From NCBI RefSeq assembly GCF_000982825.1, contig NZ_CP011047.1, forward strand, positions 4,154,001 to 4,218,000: 64,000 bases of DNA, given 5' to 3'. This document shows positions 9,327 through 17,677 of the stretch, piece after piece; position 1 is the first letter of the stretch; every line of letters begins with the position of its first letter. Made by a program: the position numbers and the translations under genes. The notes beneath the pieces are model-generated. The model did not search any database, was not told where the DNA came from, and saw only the letters and a program-made list of their open reading frames with translations. This DNA comes from Cronobacter sakazakii. Lineage in GTDB: Bacteria > Pseudomonadota > Gammaproteobacteria > Enterobacterales > Enterobacteriaceae.

Positions 9327-10009
9327 GCGGCTGTTTCTGTATACCGTCGGCGGTGAAATTCTCCGGCGACAGCCAGGCGCGCAGCGCGGCATCGGCCTGT
9401 GGCCATTCGCTATCAAGCAGTGAAAACCATTCGGAATCGCGGTTGCGCCCTTTACGCACCATCATCTGACGCAGTCGCCCTTCATACGTGAAGCCAAGCC
9501 GTTCAGCGGCGCGGCGCGAAGCGGTGTTCATCGAATCGCATTTCCACTCCACGCGGCGGAAACCGTGCTCAAAGGCATCGCGCATCAAAAGCCACAGCGC
9601 CTCGGTGCCGGTGACGCGGTTTTTCATGCGCGGCGACCAGGTTACGTGGCCTATTTCCAGCACGCCGTTAGCCTTATCAATGCGCATAAAACAGACCAGC
9701 CCGACCGCCTCGCCGCGCGCGTTATCCATCACCGCGAAAGGCACCAGCGACGGATCCATCACTTTTTGCGCCACCCATTCATGGCACTGCGCGAGCAGTA
9801 TCGGGGCGATCGCTTGCAAGCCATGTCCAGTCGCGATCGTCCGGCGCGTCCTGATAGGCCGCCAGCAGCGCGGCGGCGTGCGCGTCGGCATTGAGCGGTT
9901 CCAGCGTGCAGTAGCGCCCTGCAAGCGTTGTGCGCTCAGGCATCCGTGCGCCGTTCCAGCCCGGCACTGGCGCGCCGACCTGCTGATCGTAATGGTTGAA
10001 ATAAGCCAC
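9295..10009 (-). pseudogene. RimJ/RimL-type GNAT acetyltransferase, frameshifted
   Basis: Two overlapping frames together make one GNAT protein. The N-terminal frame runs from GTG 10009 (MAYFNHYDQQVGAP, with AGGAGG seven bases upstream) through PDDRDWTWL and stops at 9779. The C-terminal frame carries CHEWVAQKV, EIGHVTWSPRMKNRVTGTEA, NTASRRAAERLGFTYEGR and the stop at 9295. Removing one base near 9788-9800 would read DTLAQCHEWV and join them. The family adds acetyl groups to protein N-termini or small amines. Either the gene is dead in this strain or the base is an assembly error. Confidence 0.8.
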
Positions 10010-10017
10010 AAGCACTC

Positions 10018-10053
10018 CTCCTGATGGTTGTTAATAAAAAGTTATATCAGGAG
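10018..10053. repeat. Inverted repeat upstream of the GNAT gene
   Basis: CTCCTGAT (10018-10025) and ATCAGGAG (10046-10053) form perfect 8-bp arms around a 20-bp AT-rich loop. On the minus strand the proximal arm contains the ribosome-binding site of the GNAT gene, so folding could mask it. No known riboswitch class is recognised. Confidence 0.4.
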
Positions 10054-10192
10054 TGAAACCAGGAAGATAGCGATAACGCAGCGGGAAAACCGCGCACAGG
10101 AACTCGGTTTTATCTGAGCGTTTTCACCGCAACTGGATGATTTCGCATGACTATACTTGGAGCAGAACCCTTTACTGATAAGCGAGCTGCCA

Positions 10193-11308
10193 ATGCCCCT
10201 TAAACCGTTTGCCCCTTCCGAACCTTACACCCTGGGCGTTGAACTGGAGCTTCAGGTGGTCAGCCCGCCCGGTTTTAACTTAAGCCAGGATTCCTCGACG
10301 CTGATTAGCGCGCTGGAGAGCCGCGTCACGGCGGGTGAAGTGAAGCACGATATCACCGAAAGCATGCTGGAAATCGCGACCGGCGTCTGTCGCGATATCA
10401 ACCAGGTAGCCGCGGAATTCGCTGCCATGCAGCGTGAAATTCTCGCCTGCGCCCAGCAATATCACCTGATGATAAGCGGCGGCGGCACGCATCCGTTTCA
10501 GAAATGGCAGCGCCAGGAAGTATGTTCCAGCGAGCGTTACGCCCGCACGCTGGAGCTGTTCGGTTATCTCATCAAGCAGGCCACGGTATTCGGCCAGCAT
10601 GTGCATGTGGGCTGTCGCAACGGGGAAGAGGCGATGTATCTGCTGCACGGGCTGTCGCGTTTCGTGCCGCATTTTGTCGCGCTGTCGGCGTCTTCGCCGT
10701 ATATGCAGGGCGCAGATACCGGCTTTGCCTCCTCAAGACTCAATATTTTCTCGGCCTTCCCGGATAACGGCCCGGCTCCATTTGCCGCCGACTGGACGCA
10801 GTTCGAGAACATGTACGCGCGTCTCGAAGGCACGAAGGTAGTGGAGTCGATTAAAGATTTGCACTGGGATATTCGCCCGAGCCCCGGCTTTGGCACCGTG
10901 GAAGTGCGCGTGATGGATACGCCATTAACGCTTGAGCGCGCCATTAATATTGCCGGATTTATTCAGGCGATTTCACACTGGCTGCTGGATGAGCGCCCTT
11001 ATAAACATAAGGCTGAGGATTACCTGATTTACCGGTTTAACCGTTTTCAGGCCTGCCGTTATGGGCTGGAGGGGACGCTGACGGATGTTAGCACTGGCGA
11101 GCAACGCACCATCGGGGAAGATATTTTGCGCCTGCTCGACAAGCTTGAGCGCTATGCCCGCCCGCTGAACGCCAGCAGCGCGCTGGAGGCGATCCACCGC
11201 TATGTGAAGAATAACGACAGCGACGTACACCGCATTCGTGAATTTACCGCCGATGGCGGCTCGCTCTCTGAACTGGTACGCCTGAATGGAGAAATCTGGG
11301 CCGCCTGA
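10193..11308 (+). CDS. ybdK: Carboxylate-amine ligase / weak glutamate-cysteine ligase
   Basis: YbdK-family ATP-grasp-like enzyme of the GCS2 superfamily, with weak gamma-glutamylcysteine ligase activity in E. coli. Full-length match of 371 residues (E. coli 372). Conserved blocks include LGVELELQVV, GEVKHDITESMLE, GGGTHPFQKWQRQE, FGQHVHVGC, LSRFVPHF, KDLHWDIRPSP and VEVRVMDTPLTL. The ATG at 10193 (MPLKPF) matches the family start; the frame open to 10157 adds 12 residues without similarity. Its terminator is abutted by IS1. Confidence 0.94.
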   Translation: MPLKPFAPSEPYTLGVELELQVVSPPGFNLSQDSSTLISALESRVTAGEVKHDITESMLEIATGVCRDINQVAAEFAAMQREILACAQQYHLMISGGGTHPFQKWQRQEVCSSERYARTLELFGYLIKQATVFGQHVHVGCRNGEEAMYLLHGLSRFVPHFVALSASSPYMQGADTGFASSRLNIFSAFPDNGPAPFAADWTQFENMYARLEGTKVVESIKDLHWDIRPSPGFGTVEVRVMDTPLTLERAINIAGFIQAISHWLLDERPYKHKAEDYLIYRFNRFQACRYGLEGTLTDVSTGEQRTIGEDILRLLDKLERYARPLNASSALEAIHRYVKNNDSDVHRIREFTADGGSLSELVRLNGEIWAA

Positions 11309-11382
11309 AAACCGCGTTACGCCTGACCGGCTCCTGACTGATTAAGGGAATTTACCTTAAACAAGGAACCACCTGCCTGTAA

Positions 11383-11406
11383 AAGCCAGCCATTTATCGC
11401 TGGCTT
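11383..11406 (+). terminator. ybdK terminator stem cut at its T-tract by IS1
   Basis: AAGCCAGC (11383-11390) and GCTGGCTT (11399-11406) make a perfect 8-bp stem. The U-run expected next is replaced by the first base of IS1 at 11407, so the element joined exactly at the base of the terminator. Confidence 0.7.
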
Positions 11407-11421
11407 GGTAATGACTCCAAC

Positions 11422-11925
11422 TTATTGATAGTGTTTTATGTTCAGATAATGCCCGATGACTTTGTCATGCAGCTCCACCGATTTTGAGAACGACAGCGAC
11501 TTCCGTCCCAGCCGTGCCAGGTGCTGCCTCAGATTCAGGTTATGCCGCTCAATTCGCTGCGTATATCGCTTGCTGATTACGTGCAGCTTTCCCTTCAGGC
11601 GGGATTCATACAGCGGCCAGCCATCCGTCATCCATATCACCACGTCAAAGGGTGACAGCAGGCTCATAAGACGCCCCAGCGTCGCCATAGTGCGTTCACC
11701 GAATACGTGCGCAACAACCGTCTTCCGGAGCCTGTCATACGCGTAAAACAGCCAGCGCTGGCGCGATTTAGCCCCGACGTATCCCCACTGTTCGTCCATT
11801 TCCGCGCAGACGATGACGTCACTGCCCGGCTGTATGCGCGAGGTTACCGACTGCGGCCTGAGTTTTTTAAATGGCGGAAAATCGTGTTGAGGCCAACGCC
11901 CATAATGCGGGCGGTTGCCCGGCAT
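11422..11925 (-). CDS. insB: IS1 InsB transposase C-terminal frame
   Basis: The 167-residue InsB frame starts MPGNRPHYGRW and carries the IS1 DDE-type catalytic region (CAEMDEQWGYVG, WMTDGWPLYES and the RHNLNLRQHLARLGR block). It is translated as an InsA-InsB' fusion by -1 slippage at the AAAAAAC heptamer (11862-11868), so the split frame is normal and not a mutation. Confidence 0.97.
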   Translation of the reverse strand: MPGNRPHYGRWPQHDFPPFKKLRPQSVTSRIQPGSDVIVCAEMDEQWGYVGAKSRQRWLFYAYDRLRKTVVAHVFGERTMATLGRLMSLLSPFDVVIWMTDGWPLYESRLKGKLHVISKRYTQRIERHNLNLRQHLARLGRKSLSFSKSVELHDKVIGHYLNIKHYQ

Positions 11926-12119
11926 CCAACGCCATTCATGGCCATATCAATGATTTTCTGGTGCGTACCGGGTTGAGAAGCGGTGTAAGTGAACTGCAGT
12001 TGCCATGTTTTACGGCAGTGAGAGCAGAGATAGCGCTGATGTCCGGCGGTGCTTTTGCCGTTACGCACCACCCCGTCAGTAGCTGAACAGGAGGGACAGC
12101 TGATAGAAACAGAAGCCAC
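11844..12119 (-). CDS. insA: IS1 InsA repressor / transposase N-terminal frame
   Basis: 91 residues beginning MASVSISCPSCSA. A zinc-finger pattern (CPSC ... CSHC) is followed by a helix-turn-helix (GVGCRATARIMGVGLNTIFRHL). InsA binds the IS1 ends and represses transposition; fused to InsB' it is the active transposase. It overlaps insB by 82 bp. Confidence 0.97.
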   Translation of the reverse strand: MASVSISCPSCSATDGVVRNGKSTAGHQRYLCSHCRKTWQLQFTYTASQPGTHQKIIDMAMNGVGCRATARIMGVGLNTIFRHLKNSGRSR

Positions 12120-12174
12120 TGGAGCACCTCAAAAACACCATCATACACTAAATCAGTAAGTTGGCAGCATCACC

Positions 12175-13121
12175 ATTTCATTTTACTGCTGTCACGATTA
12201 CAGCCGAGGCTTGATGCGGAATATGGTCAATTTATCGAGGCCGCAGAACCCGTAAACTGGGCGGAAATTGAACGTGACTGTTTAGCGCTACTCAACCGCA
12301 GTAAAGATATCAGATTGCTGATTATTCTTATGCGGTGCCGCTTGCGACAAACAGGACTGACGGCGCTTGAGGAAGGGCTTATTGCGCTATCTTTTTTTCT
12401 CACGCGCTGGCCTGAAGATATTCATCCACAGCTTTATGACGAAGGGGAGTTCGATCCCCTGATGCGTATTAACGCGCTAAATGAGCTGGAAGATATTCAT
12501 GGCATCATTGGCGATTTGCGTAATCAATTGTTGCCCAAAGCCGCCGGTACGCAGATCACACTTAAAATATTCGAAAAATCGCATGCTCTCCCGCGCGACA
12601 GCGATGCATTGCCTGAAATAATGCTTTCCGCCTTACGTCTCGAATGGAAAACGCGGAATGATCCTGTAATCCGCTCCTTACAAGTGGCAAAGGCATGGCT
12701 CGATAAGATAAAAAATATAATCCCGCAGAAAACCAATATCGATATGCCTGATTTTCCTCAAATGAGCCAGCTTTTGAGCCTGTTTATCTCAGAGGATGAA
12801 CAGTCAGCGGTCTATTGCGAAACTCCGGTTGTTCCCCCTCAACCGGGCGCGTCAGGAGAGGAGTCAATAGTGCCTGTGCTGATGCCAGACGTGGTATCTG
12901 CGCAAGTAACAATGACAGCGCAACCGCACACTATTAATAGTCGAACGGAGGCGCTTTCCCGGCTTAAAGAAATCCGCGCCTGGTTTATTCATGCCGAGCC
13001 AAGTAGCCCCGTTATACCGCTACTGGCTTTTACCGAGCGGACCATCGGAATGCACTTCAATGAGTTATTAAAGTTTATCCCGGCGGAATTAATTTCCCGA
13101 CTGGACGCAGAAAAGGATTAA
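12175..13121 (+). pseudogene. tssA: T6SS baseplate/cap protein TssA, 5'-truncated by IS1
   Basis: The frame is open from the IS1 edge and has no proper start. The remaining residues match the ImpA_N domain (EPVNWAEIERDCLALL, RSKDIRLLIILMRCRLR, WPEDIHPQLYDEGEFDP) and end with the TssA/VasJ-type tail (AEPSSPVIPLLAFTERTIG). TssA organises sheath and tube assembly in type VI secretion. Perhaps the first 20-60 residues are lost. The first in-frame possible starts are a TTG at 12315 and an ATG shortly after, inside the conserved domain, so a working protein is unlikely. It is the first surviving gene of the operon and lies four bases before the adhesin gene. Confidence 0.8.
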
Positions 13122-13125
13122 AAAA

Positions 13126-14136
13126 ATGAAAAAATGGCTTTCCATTGTGGCGCTATTTGTTATTACTATTGTAAAAGCTCAGGCCTGTGAGGTTGACCTG
13201 AGCGACGGCGTCGGCCCCACGACGTTATCCATTCCTTCCCAGACCATTACTATTGATGCCGCGGCGCAAACCAGCACGACAGTGCCTGTTTACAGCTATG
13301 ATTCCTCATTACAAAGCACGCGAATTTCTTATATTAACTGCCTGAGCGGCACACCATTCGGTAAAAGCCCTTATAATCTTGGCCCACAGGATACCAGCAC
13401 AAAACTTTACCCAACGTCTGTGCCGGGCATTGGGCTAAAATTGCGCTGGAATAATGCCTCCGCTTTCGGTGATTTTCCCTCCGAAGGTGCCATGAGTTTC
13501 CCGTCAACCATGGGGCGATTTATTTATTCTGTAGGCTCTTACTTCCGTATAGAGCTTTATAAAACACAGCCAACCGTTTCTCTGAAAAACCCCGATGGTG
13601 ATATTCTTTTGCCACCCGGCGACATTGCTTATAACTGGGTTTTGATAAATAACATCGGTCACTATGCTCAAAAACTTAATATCGGACAGATACTGGTGGT
13701 GAGTACACCCGCATGCACTTTCAACAATAATAAAGTGGTGGACTTCGGCCTTGTTACCGCAGCGGACCTGGCTGCAGGCGGCATCGAAAAAGATCTCAAT
13801 TTTGACATTACTTGTCAGTCTGATTATGAGAATTATTCCGCAACAGCCGCCATTTCAACAAATACGCCCTCTGCGGACAATCAATATATTAAAGTCAAAG
13901 ATAGCGCCGGTAACAGCGACAGGCTTGGCATAGAAATCAAAGACAGCCAGGGGCAGCTGATGTTGTTAGATGGCAGTACCCGCGAGCAACTGACGAATAT
14001 CGTGGCCAATACCCCGGCGACCTTTCACTGGAAGGCGCACCTTAAACCCACGGCAGGCGTTCTCCATCCGGCGAACGGCGATTTTACCGCTCAGGCTGAA
14101 ATTATCCTGCAAACTAAGTCGCGGTCTGCCCTATGA
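13126..14136 (+). CDS. Two-domain fimbrial adhesin-like protein
   Basis: 336 residues with a signal peptide (MKKWLSIVALFVI...AQA, cleavage about residue 20, then Cys). The C-terminal third is a pilin domain: TPACTFNNNKVVDFGLV, NFDITCQS and the closing strand GDFTAQAEIILQ. The N-terminal part of about 170 residues is a receptor-binding-type domain without a recognised family. This is the layout of chaperone-usher tip adhesins, but no chaperone or usher gene is nearby. It starts four bases after tssA and its stop overlaps the next ATG (ATGA), so it is translated with a glycosyltransferase inside a T6SS operon. Ligand unknown. Confidence 0.8.
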   Translation: MKKWLSIVALFVITIVKAQACEVDLSDGVGPTTLSIPSQTITIDAAAQTSTTVPVYSYDSSLQSTRISYINCLSGTPFGKSPYNLGPQDTSTKLYPTSVPGIGLKLRWNNASAFGDFPSEGAMSFPSTMGRFIYSVGSYFRIELYKTQPTVSLKNPDGDILLPPGDIAYNWVLINNIGHYAQKLNIGQILVVSTPACTFNNNKVVDFGLVTAADLAAGGIEKDLNFDITCQSDYENYSATAAISTNTPSADNQYIKVKDSAGNSDRLGIEIKDSQGQLMLLDGSTREQLTNIVANTPATFHWKAHLKPTAGVLHPANGDFTAQAEIILQTKSRSAL

Positions 14137-15470
14137 ATCATTCGCTTTCAACCCTGTTCGTTAGTATTGCCAGTTACCGGGATCCTGAACTGATCCCGAC
14201 GCTTAAAGATATGCTGCAAACGGCGGCTTATCCTGAACGGTTACATATTTCGGTATGCTGGCAGGACGATAACGATATTAAGCAGTTTCTTAATCAAGGA
14301 TTTACCGTCGTATTTGTGGAAGGGATGGATAACGGCGCGTTGTATAAACTCAGTTTCGCAGGCGTAGTGATTGATGTAATAAGCCTGCACTACTACACCA
14401 GCCAGGGGGCGTGCTGGGCGCGTCATATGGCCGAAACGCGATTTAACGACGAAGACTATTTCCTGCAAATCGATTCCCACTGCCGTTTTATTGAAAACTG
14501 GGATCAGGAAATGATTAACACAGTCGAAGAATTGCGCTCATCGAGCTCTAAGCCTGTGTTATCAACTTACCCGCCGCCTTATGACCCGGATAATAGTGAA
14601 GACAGAAAGCGTTACATCAGTCGGCTTATTTTCCGTGAGTTTACCCCACAGGGTATTGTCATGCTCTCTTCCCGAACGGTAACGTCGCCATCGCCTTTAC
14701 GCTGCGGCTATCTGGCTGGCGGTTTTATTTTTGCTGATGGCAGTTTTGTCAAAGAAGTGCCCAACGATCCGCATATTTTCTTCGCGGGTGAAGAGATAGC
14801 CATGGCGGCACGCGCATGGACCAATGGCTACGATATTTATTGCCCGCATAAGATCCTGCTCTGGCATTTTTATGGCCGCAGGCAACACCCCAAAGTCTGG
14901 GCAGACCACAGTAATCAGGCGAAGGCGACGGGAAGCGTCGCGCTTGCGTGGTGGGAACGAGACCAGGTTGCGAAACAACGCGTTCGGACTTTGTTGGGGC
15001 TGGAACAACCGCCATGTGAAATGGGGAAATATGGCCTCGGAAGCGTGAGAGATTTTCACTCCTTTGAGCAGGCCATCGGTGTGAATTTCGGTAAGCGGGC
15101 GGTACATCCGTCGGTCGTGGGTGAGAATAAAGTCAGTTTTTTCTCAGCGGATAAATCGGAAGAACCACAGCAAGATATCGCGTTAATTTACCCTTTCAGG
15201 AAAGTCGTTAAATTCTCTAAAAAGGAGCTGGATTATCAGCGCTCAGATGTGAGCTGGTGGCATCTCGGTATTTATGATGAGAATAACACCCTGATTTACC
15301 GACAGGAGCTGACACCCGACGCGCTGGCGAAAAAAGTGATCGTCGCTGAGGATAATCTGGATATTGTCGTCGAATTTACGAGCCCGGCGGCCGTAGCACC
15401 GGTGTGGGTGCGCTTGTCTTCATTCAGCGACAGTCAGGGCTGGGGCGAGGTGTTGCAAAAGCCATGGTAA
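14133..15470 (+). CDS. Skp1-type GlcNAc-transferase family glycosyltransferase
   Basis: 445 residues. The N-terminal 290 match the GlcNAc family known from the eukaryotic Skp1-hydroxyproline GlcNAc-transferase: LFVSIASYRDPELIPTL, GACWARHMAE, YFLQIDSHCRF with a DSH in place of DXD at 114-116, FFAGEEIAMAARAWTNGYD and LLWHFYGRRQHP. The last 100 residues form a separate beta-rich region of unknown role. No signal peptide, so it is probably cytoplasmic with UDP-GlcNAc or a similar donor. Coupled to the adhesin upstream (4-bp overlap) and to tssL downstream (7-bp overlap). The acceptor is unknown; the adhesin or a T6SS protein are obvious candidates by position only. Confidence 0.78.
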   Translation: MNHSLSTLFVSIASYRDPELIPTLKDMLQTAAYPERLHISVCWQDDNDIKQFLNQGFTVVFVEGMDNGALYKLSFAGVVIDVISLHYYTSQGACWARHMAETRFNDEDYFLQIDSHCRFIENWDQEMINTVEELRSSSSKPVLSTYPPPYDPDNSEDRKRYISRLIFREFTPQGIVMLSSRTVTSPSPLRCGYLAGGFIFADGSFVKEVPNDPHIFFAGEEIAMAARAWTNGYDIYCPHKILLWHFYGRRQHPKVWADHSNQAKATGSVALAWWERDQVAKQRVRTLLGLEQPPCEMGKYGLGSVRDFHSFEQAIGVNFGKRAVHPSVVGENKVSFFSADKSEEPQQDIALIYPFRKVVKFSKKELDYQRSDVSWWHLGIYDENNTLIYRQELTPDALAKKVIVAEDNLDIVVEFTSPAAVAPVWVRLSSFSDSQGWGEVLQKPW

Positions 15471-16063
15471 CACCCGACGCATTATTTGAAAAAATACTCA
15501 CGATAGAAATTCTGCTGTCTATGGATGGCATTATTCCTTCGTTTTCAGAGTTAAAACTCAGGCTGACAGCAACGCTTGACAGATTCTGCCATTCACTGAT
15601 GACGGCAGGCGCGCCGCAAGAGGATGTCGACAGGCTTTGTAAAATCCTCTGCCTCTGTATAGATGCGCGCGCCCGCACGATGCTCGCGCGACAAGGGCTA
15701 AGCTGGGAGGGCCATGCGCTGACCCATCATTATTATGGCTATCACGAGGAACCTGTCATCGTCGCAGAGGTGCTTTCGCCACTGCTGCAACAGCCAGCCT
15801 GTCATATTGATCTCTACGCGAAACGGCTTCTGTTTTTACTGGCGGCGCTTTTCCCTACCGACAGCGCACTGCGCACGCTGCGCTTTCAGTATGAAACGGC
15901 AATCCCATCTCTAACTTGCGAAAATTTTGTCGCCTCCCCTGTCATGCGTCCTGCCGGCAACGGGATCATTCGTCAGAGAGCCCTTATCGCCTTTGTCATT
16001 CTTTTGATGGCCGCGCTTTCGGGTGTGTGGTGGTGGTGCGTACAGCGGCTAAGTGAGCAATAG
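15464..16063 (+). CDS. tssL: T6SS membrane-complex protein TssL (DotU/IcmH-like)
   Basis: 199 residues with the DotU fold pattern (EDVDRLCKILCLCIDARARTM, WEGHALTHHYYGYHE, HIDLYAKRLLFLLAALF) and one C-terminal membrane segment (IAFVILLMAALSGVWWW), as expected for tail-anchored TssL. The start at 15464 (MVTPDALFEK) overlaps the glycosyltransferase stop. TssL normally joins TssM and TssJ; neither is in the window. It has no peptidoglycan-binding extension; the next gene encodes one separately. Confidence 0.78.
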   Translation: MVTPDALFEKILTIEILLSMDGIIPSFSELKLRLTATLDRFCHSLMTAGAPQEDVDRLCKILCLCIDARARTMLARQGLSWEGHALTHHYYGYHEEPVIVAEVLSPLLQQPACHIDLYAKRLLFLLAALFPTDSALRTLRFQYETAIPSLTCENFVASPVMRPAGNGIIRQRALIAFVILLMAALSGVWWWCVQRLSEQ

Positions 16064-16066
16064 TAA

Positions 16067-17677
16067 ATGTCGGCATTACATTACAGATCCGCTCGCAGGC
16101 TGACGGGCACCACGGCATTGCTGGCGTTTATCGCCACACAACTAATGCCCGGCCCTGCAGGGCTCAACAACGCTTGTGCGATAGTGGCGCTGCTGGCTGG
16201 GTTGTGTTTCATTGGCCAACAATTATTACCTGCCAGACAGGGAACGCTGAAAGCCGCGGAGACAGCGAACCACCAACAGGTCATTCTTATCGTCGGGCCC
16301 TTTGCCGCGCGCTGGTTTAACCGCACCGGCTATGCTTCGGACTTACGGACAGAGCAGGACACCCTGTGGTTGCTCGCCGCCACAGCGGAGGTACTTCAGA
16401 CCCGCGTTGAAAAGGTGCGCCTGCAGCACCCACAGGCACAGATCCGGCTCTGGCTTCCTTTGCTGCCGGACGGTTATGACGATGTCGCAACGCTCGCGGC
16501 GCAACTGGAGGAGTGGCAACGTTCCGTCGCAGCCCTGGGCCTGGCGCATCCTTTGCCCTGCTGTGTTGCTATTTACGCCAGGCTAAGCAACACCGATAGC
16601 GTTTACTGGACCGGTTTGCACTGTCTTTCTCCCTGGACTGAAACACCAACGACAACACCCTTTGAAACGCTTGCACAGGCTTTCGATGCTATGGGCACGT
16701 CGAACAACATCGAAACGCGTCAGCGAAGCCTCATGGGCAAACCGTTGCTGAACTGGCTGCAGACCACGCCGTTACGTGAAGCGCTGATGCCACTCACGAC
16801 ACATCCCACGCTATGTCTCAGTGGCATTGTGGTGGCCGATGACGGCCAGGGTTTTACGCGCCACGGGGCGTGGGCGCGCTTTCTGGAAAATCAGTATGGC
16901 GTGCTTCCGCCGCTCTCTTCCGCGCTGCTGTTGCCGCCGCTGGCGCCAGCATTAAAAGCTGTCTCGCTCTCACATGACACCGTGAAAAACCGACGCACCG
17001 CAGGAGGGTTAATGAGCGTTACCGCCGTTTTCATCCTGCTTGCCGCCTCGCTGCTCAATGCATTTCATCACGCGCGTGAACAGACTCGGCTCACAACGTC
17101 CCTGATTGCGCATACCGAAGCCCTCGAACCGTGGCGAATACGCGCCCGACGTGCCGCACTGGCGGCACTTGAAGCGCAGCAACAGCATCTTTTAGCGTGC
17201 GCGGAAAAACCGCGGCTCACTGACTGGGGTTTATCGCCGTGCTCACGTCTGCAACAGGAAGCGCAGGCCGTCATCGGGCGCTACAGGAATTTACCTTATT
17301 TCAGCTCGCAGGCACCGGTGTCACTCTTTTCATCGGGCAGCGCCCGTCTGCGGCCGCACGGCCCGGACGCACTGCAGCCTTTGTTCACGCTGGTGAATCA
17401 ACACCCGGAAAAGCGTTTTCTGATTATTGGCCACTCGGATAACACCGGCAGCCCTGAGGTTAACCAGCAGCTTTCCGTGAGCCGGGCGATCGCGGTGCGA
17501 GAATGGCTTGTGAAAACAACAAAAAGGCCAGCCACCCAATTTGATATTTACGGTCTCGGCGCCAGCGAGCCTGTCGCCGGTAATGACAATGAAACGGGCA
17601 GAGAGCTTAACCGGCGGGTTGAAGCCATCGCGCTGCCCGCCGACTCAATGGAAATAAGGAAATTCAACAATGAGTAA
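16067..17677 (+). CDS. T6SS-associated OmpA/MotB-domain membrane protein
   Basis: 536 residues. Two hydrophobic segments lie near the N-terminus (TGTTALLAFIATQLM, ACAIVALLAGLCFIG) and another in the middle (LMSVTAVFILLAASLLNAF, about 315-335). The C-terminal peptidoglycan-binding OmpA domain has FLIIGHSDNTGSPEVNQQLS, SRAIAVREWL and GRELNRRVEAI. This type of gene follows tssL in some enterobacterial T6SS clusters, where it anchors the membrane complex to the wall. It starts three bases after tssL and overlaps the next gene by 8 bp. Confidence 0.75.
   Translation: MSALHYRSARRLTGTTALLAFIATQLMPGPAGLNNACAIVALLAGLCFIGQQLLPARQGTLKAAETANHQQVILIVGPFAARWFNRTGYASDLRTEQDTLWLLAATAEVLQTRVEKVRLQHPQAQIRLWLPLLPDGYDDVATLAAQLEEWQRSVAALGLAHPLPCCVAIYARLSNTDSVYWTGLHCLSPWTETPTTTPFETLAQAFDAMGTSNNIETRQRSLMGKPLLNWLQTTPLREALMPLTTHPTLCLSGIVVADDGQGFTRHGAWARFLENQYGVLPPLSSALLLPPLAPALKAVSLSHDTVKNRRTAGGLMSVTAVFILLAASLLNAFHHAREQTRLTTSLIAHTEALEPWRIRARRAALAALEAQQQHLLACAEKPRLTDWGLSPCSRLQQEAQAVIGRYRNLPYFSSQAPVSLFSSGSARLRPHGPDALQPLFTLVNQHPEKRFLIIGHSDNTGSPEVNQQLSVSRAIAVREWLVKTTKRPATQFDIYGLGASEPVAGNDNETGRELNRRVEAIALPADSMEIRKFNNE

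Larger units (their letters stand above)
11407..12174 (-). mobile_element. IS1 insertion sequence, complete
   Basis: Exactly 768 bp between the terminal inverted repeats: GGTAATGACTCCAACTT at 11407 and, reading the minus strand from 12174, GGTGATGCTGCCAACTT. Both transposase frames are intact and virtually the same as E. coli IS1. The flanking 9-mers, CGCTGGCTT on the left and ATTTCATTT on the right, do not match, so there is no target duplication. That is the sign of an adjacent deletion or recombination. The right side enters directly into truncated tssA. Confidence 0.98.

Noticed and set aside
11422..12119. IS1 transposase as a frameshifted pseudogene
   Set aside because: The insA/insB overlap with the AAAAAAC heptamer is the normal programmed -1 frameshift of IS1.
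11398..12183. Target-site duplication for IS1
   Set aside because: I compared the 8-10 bases on both sides; they do not match.
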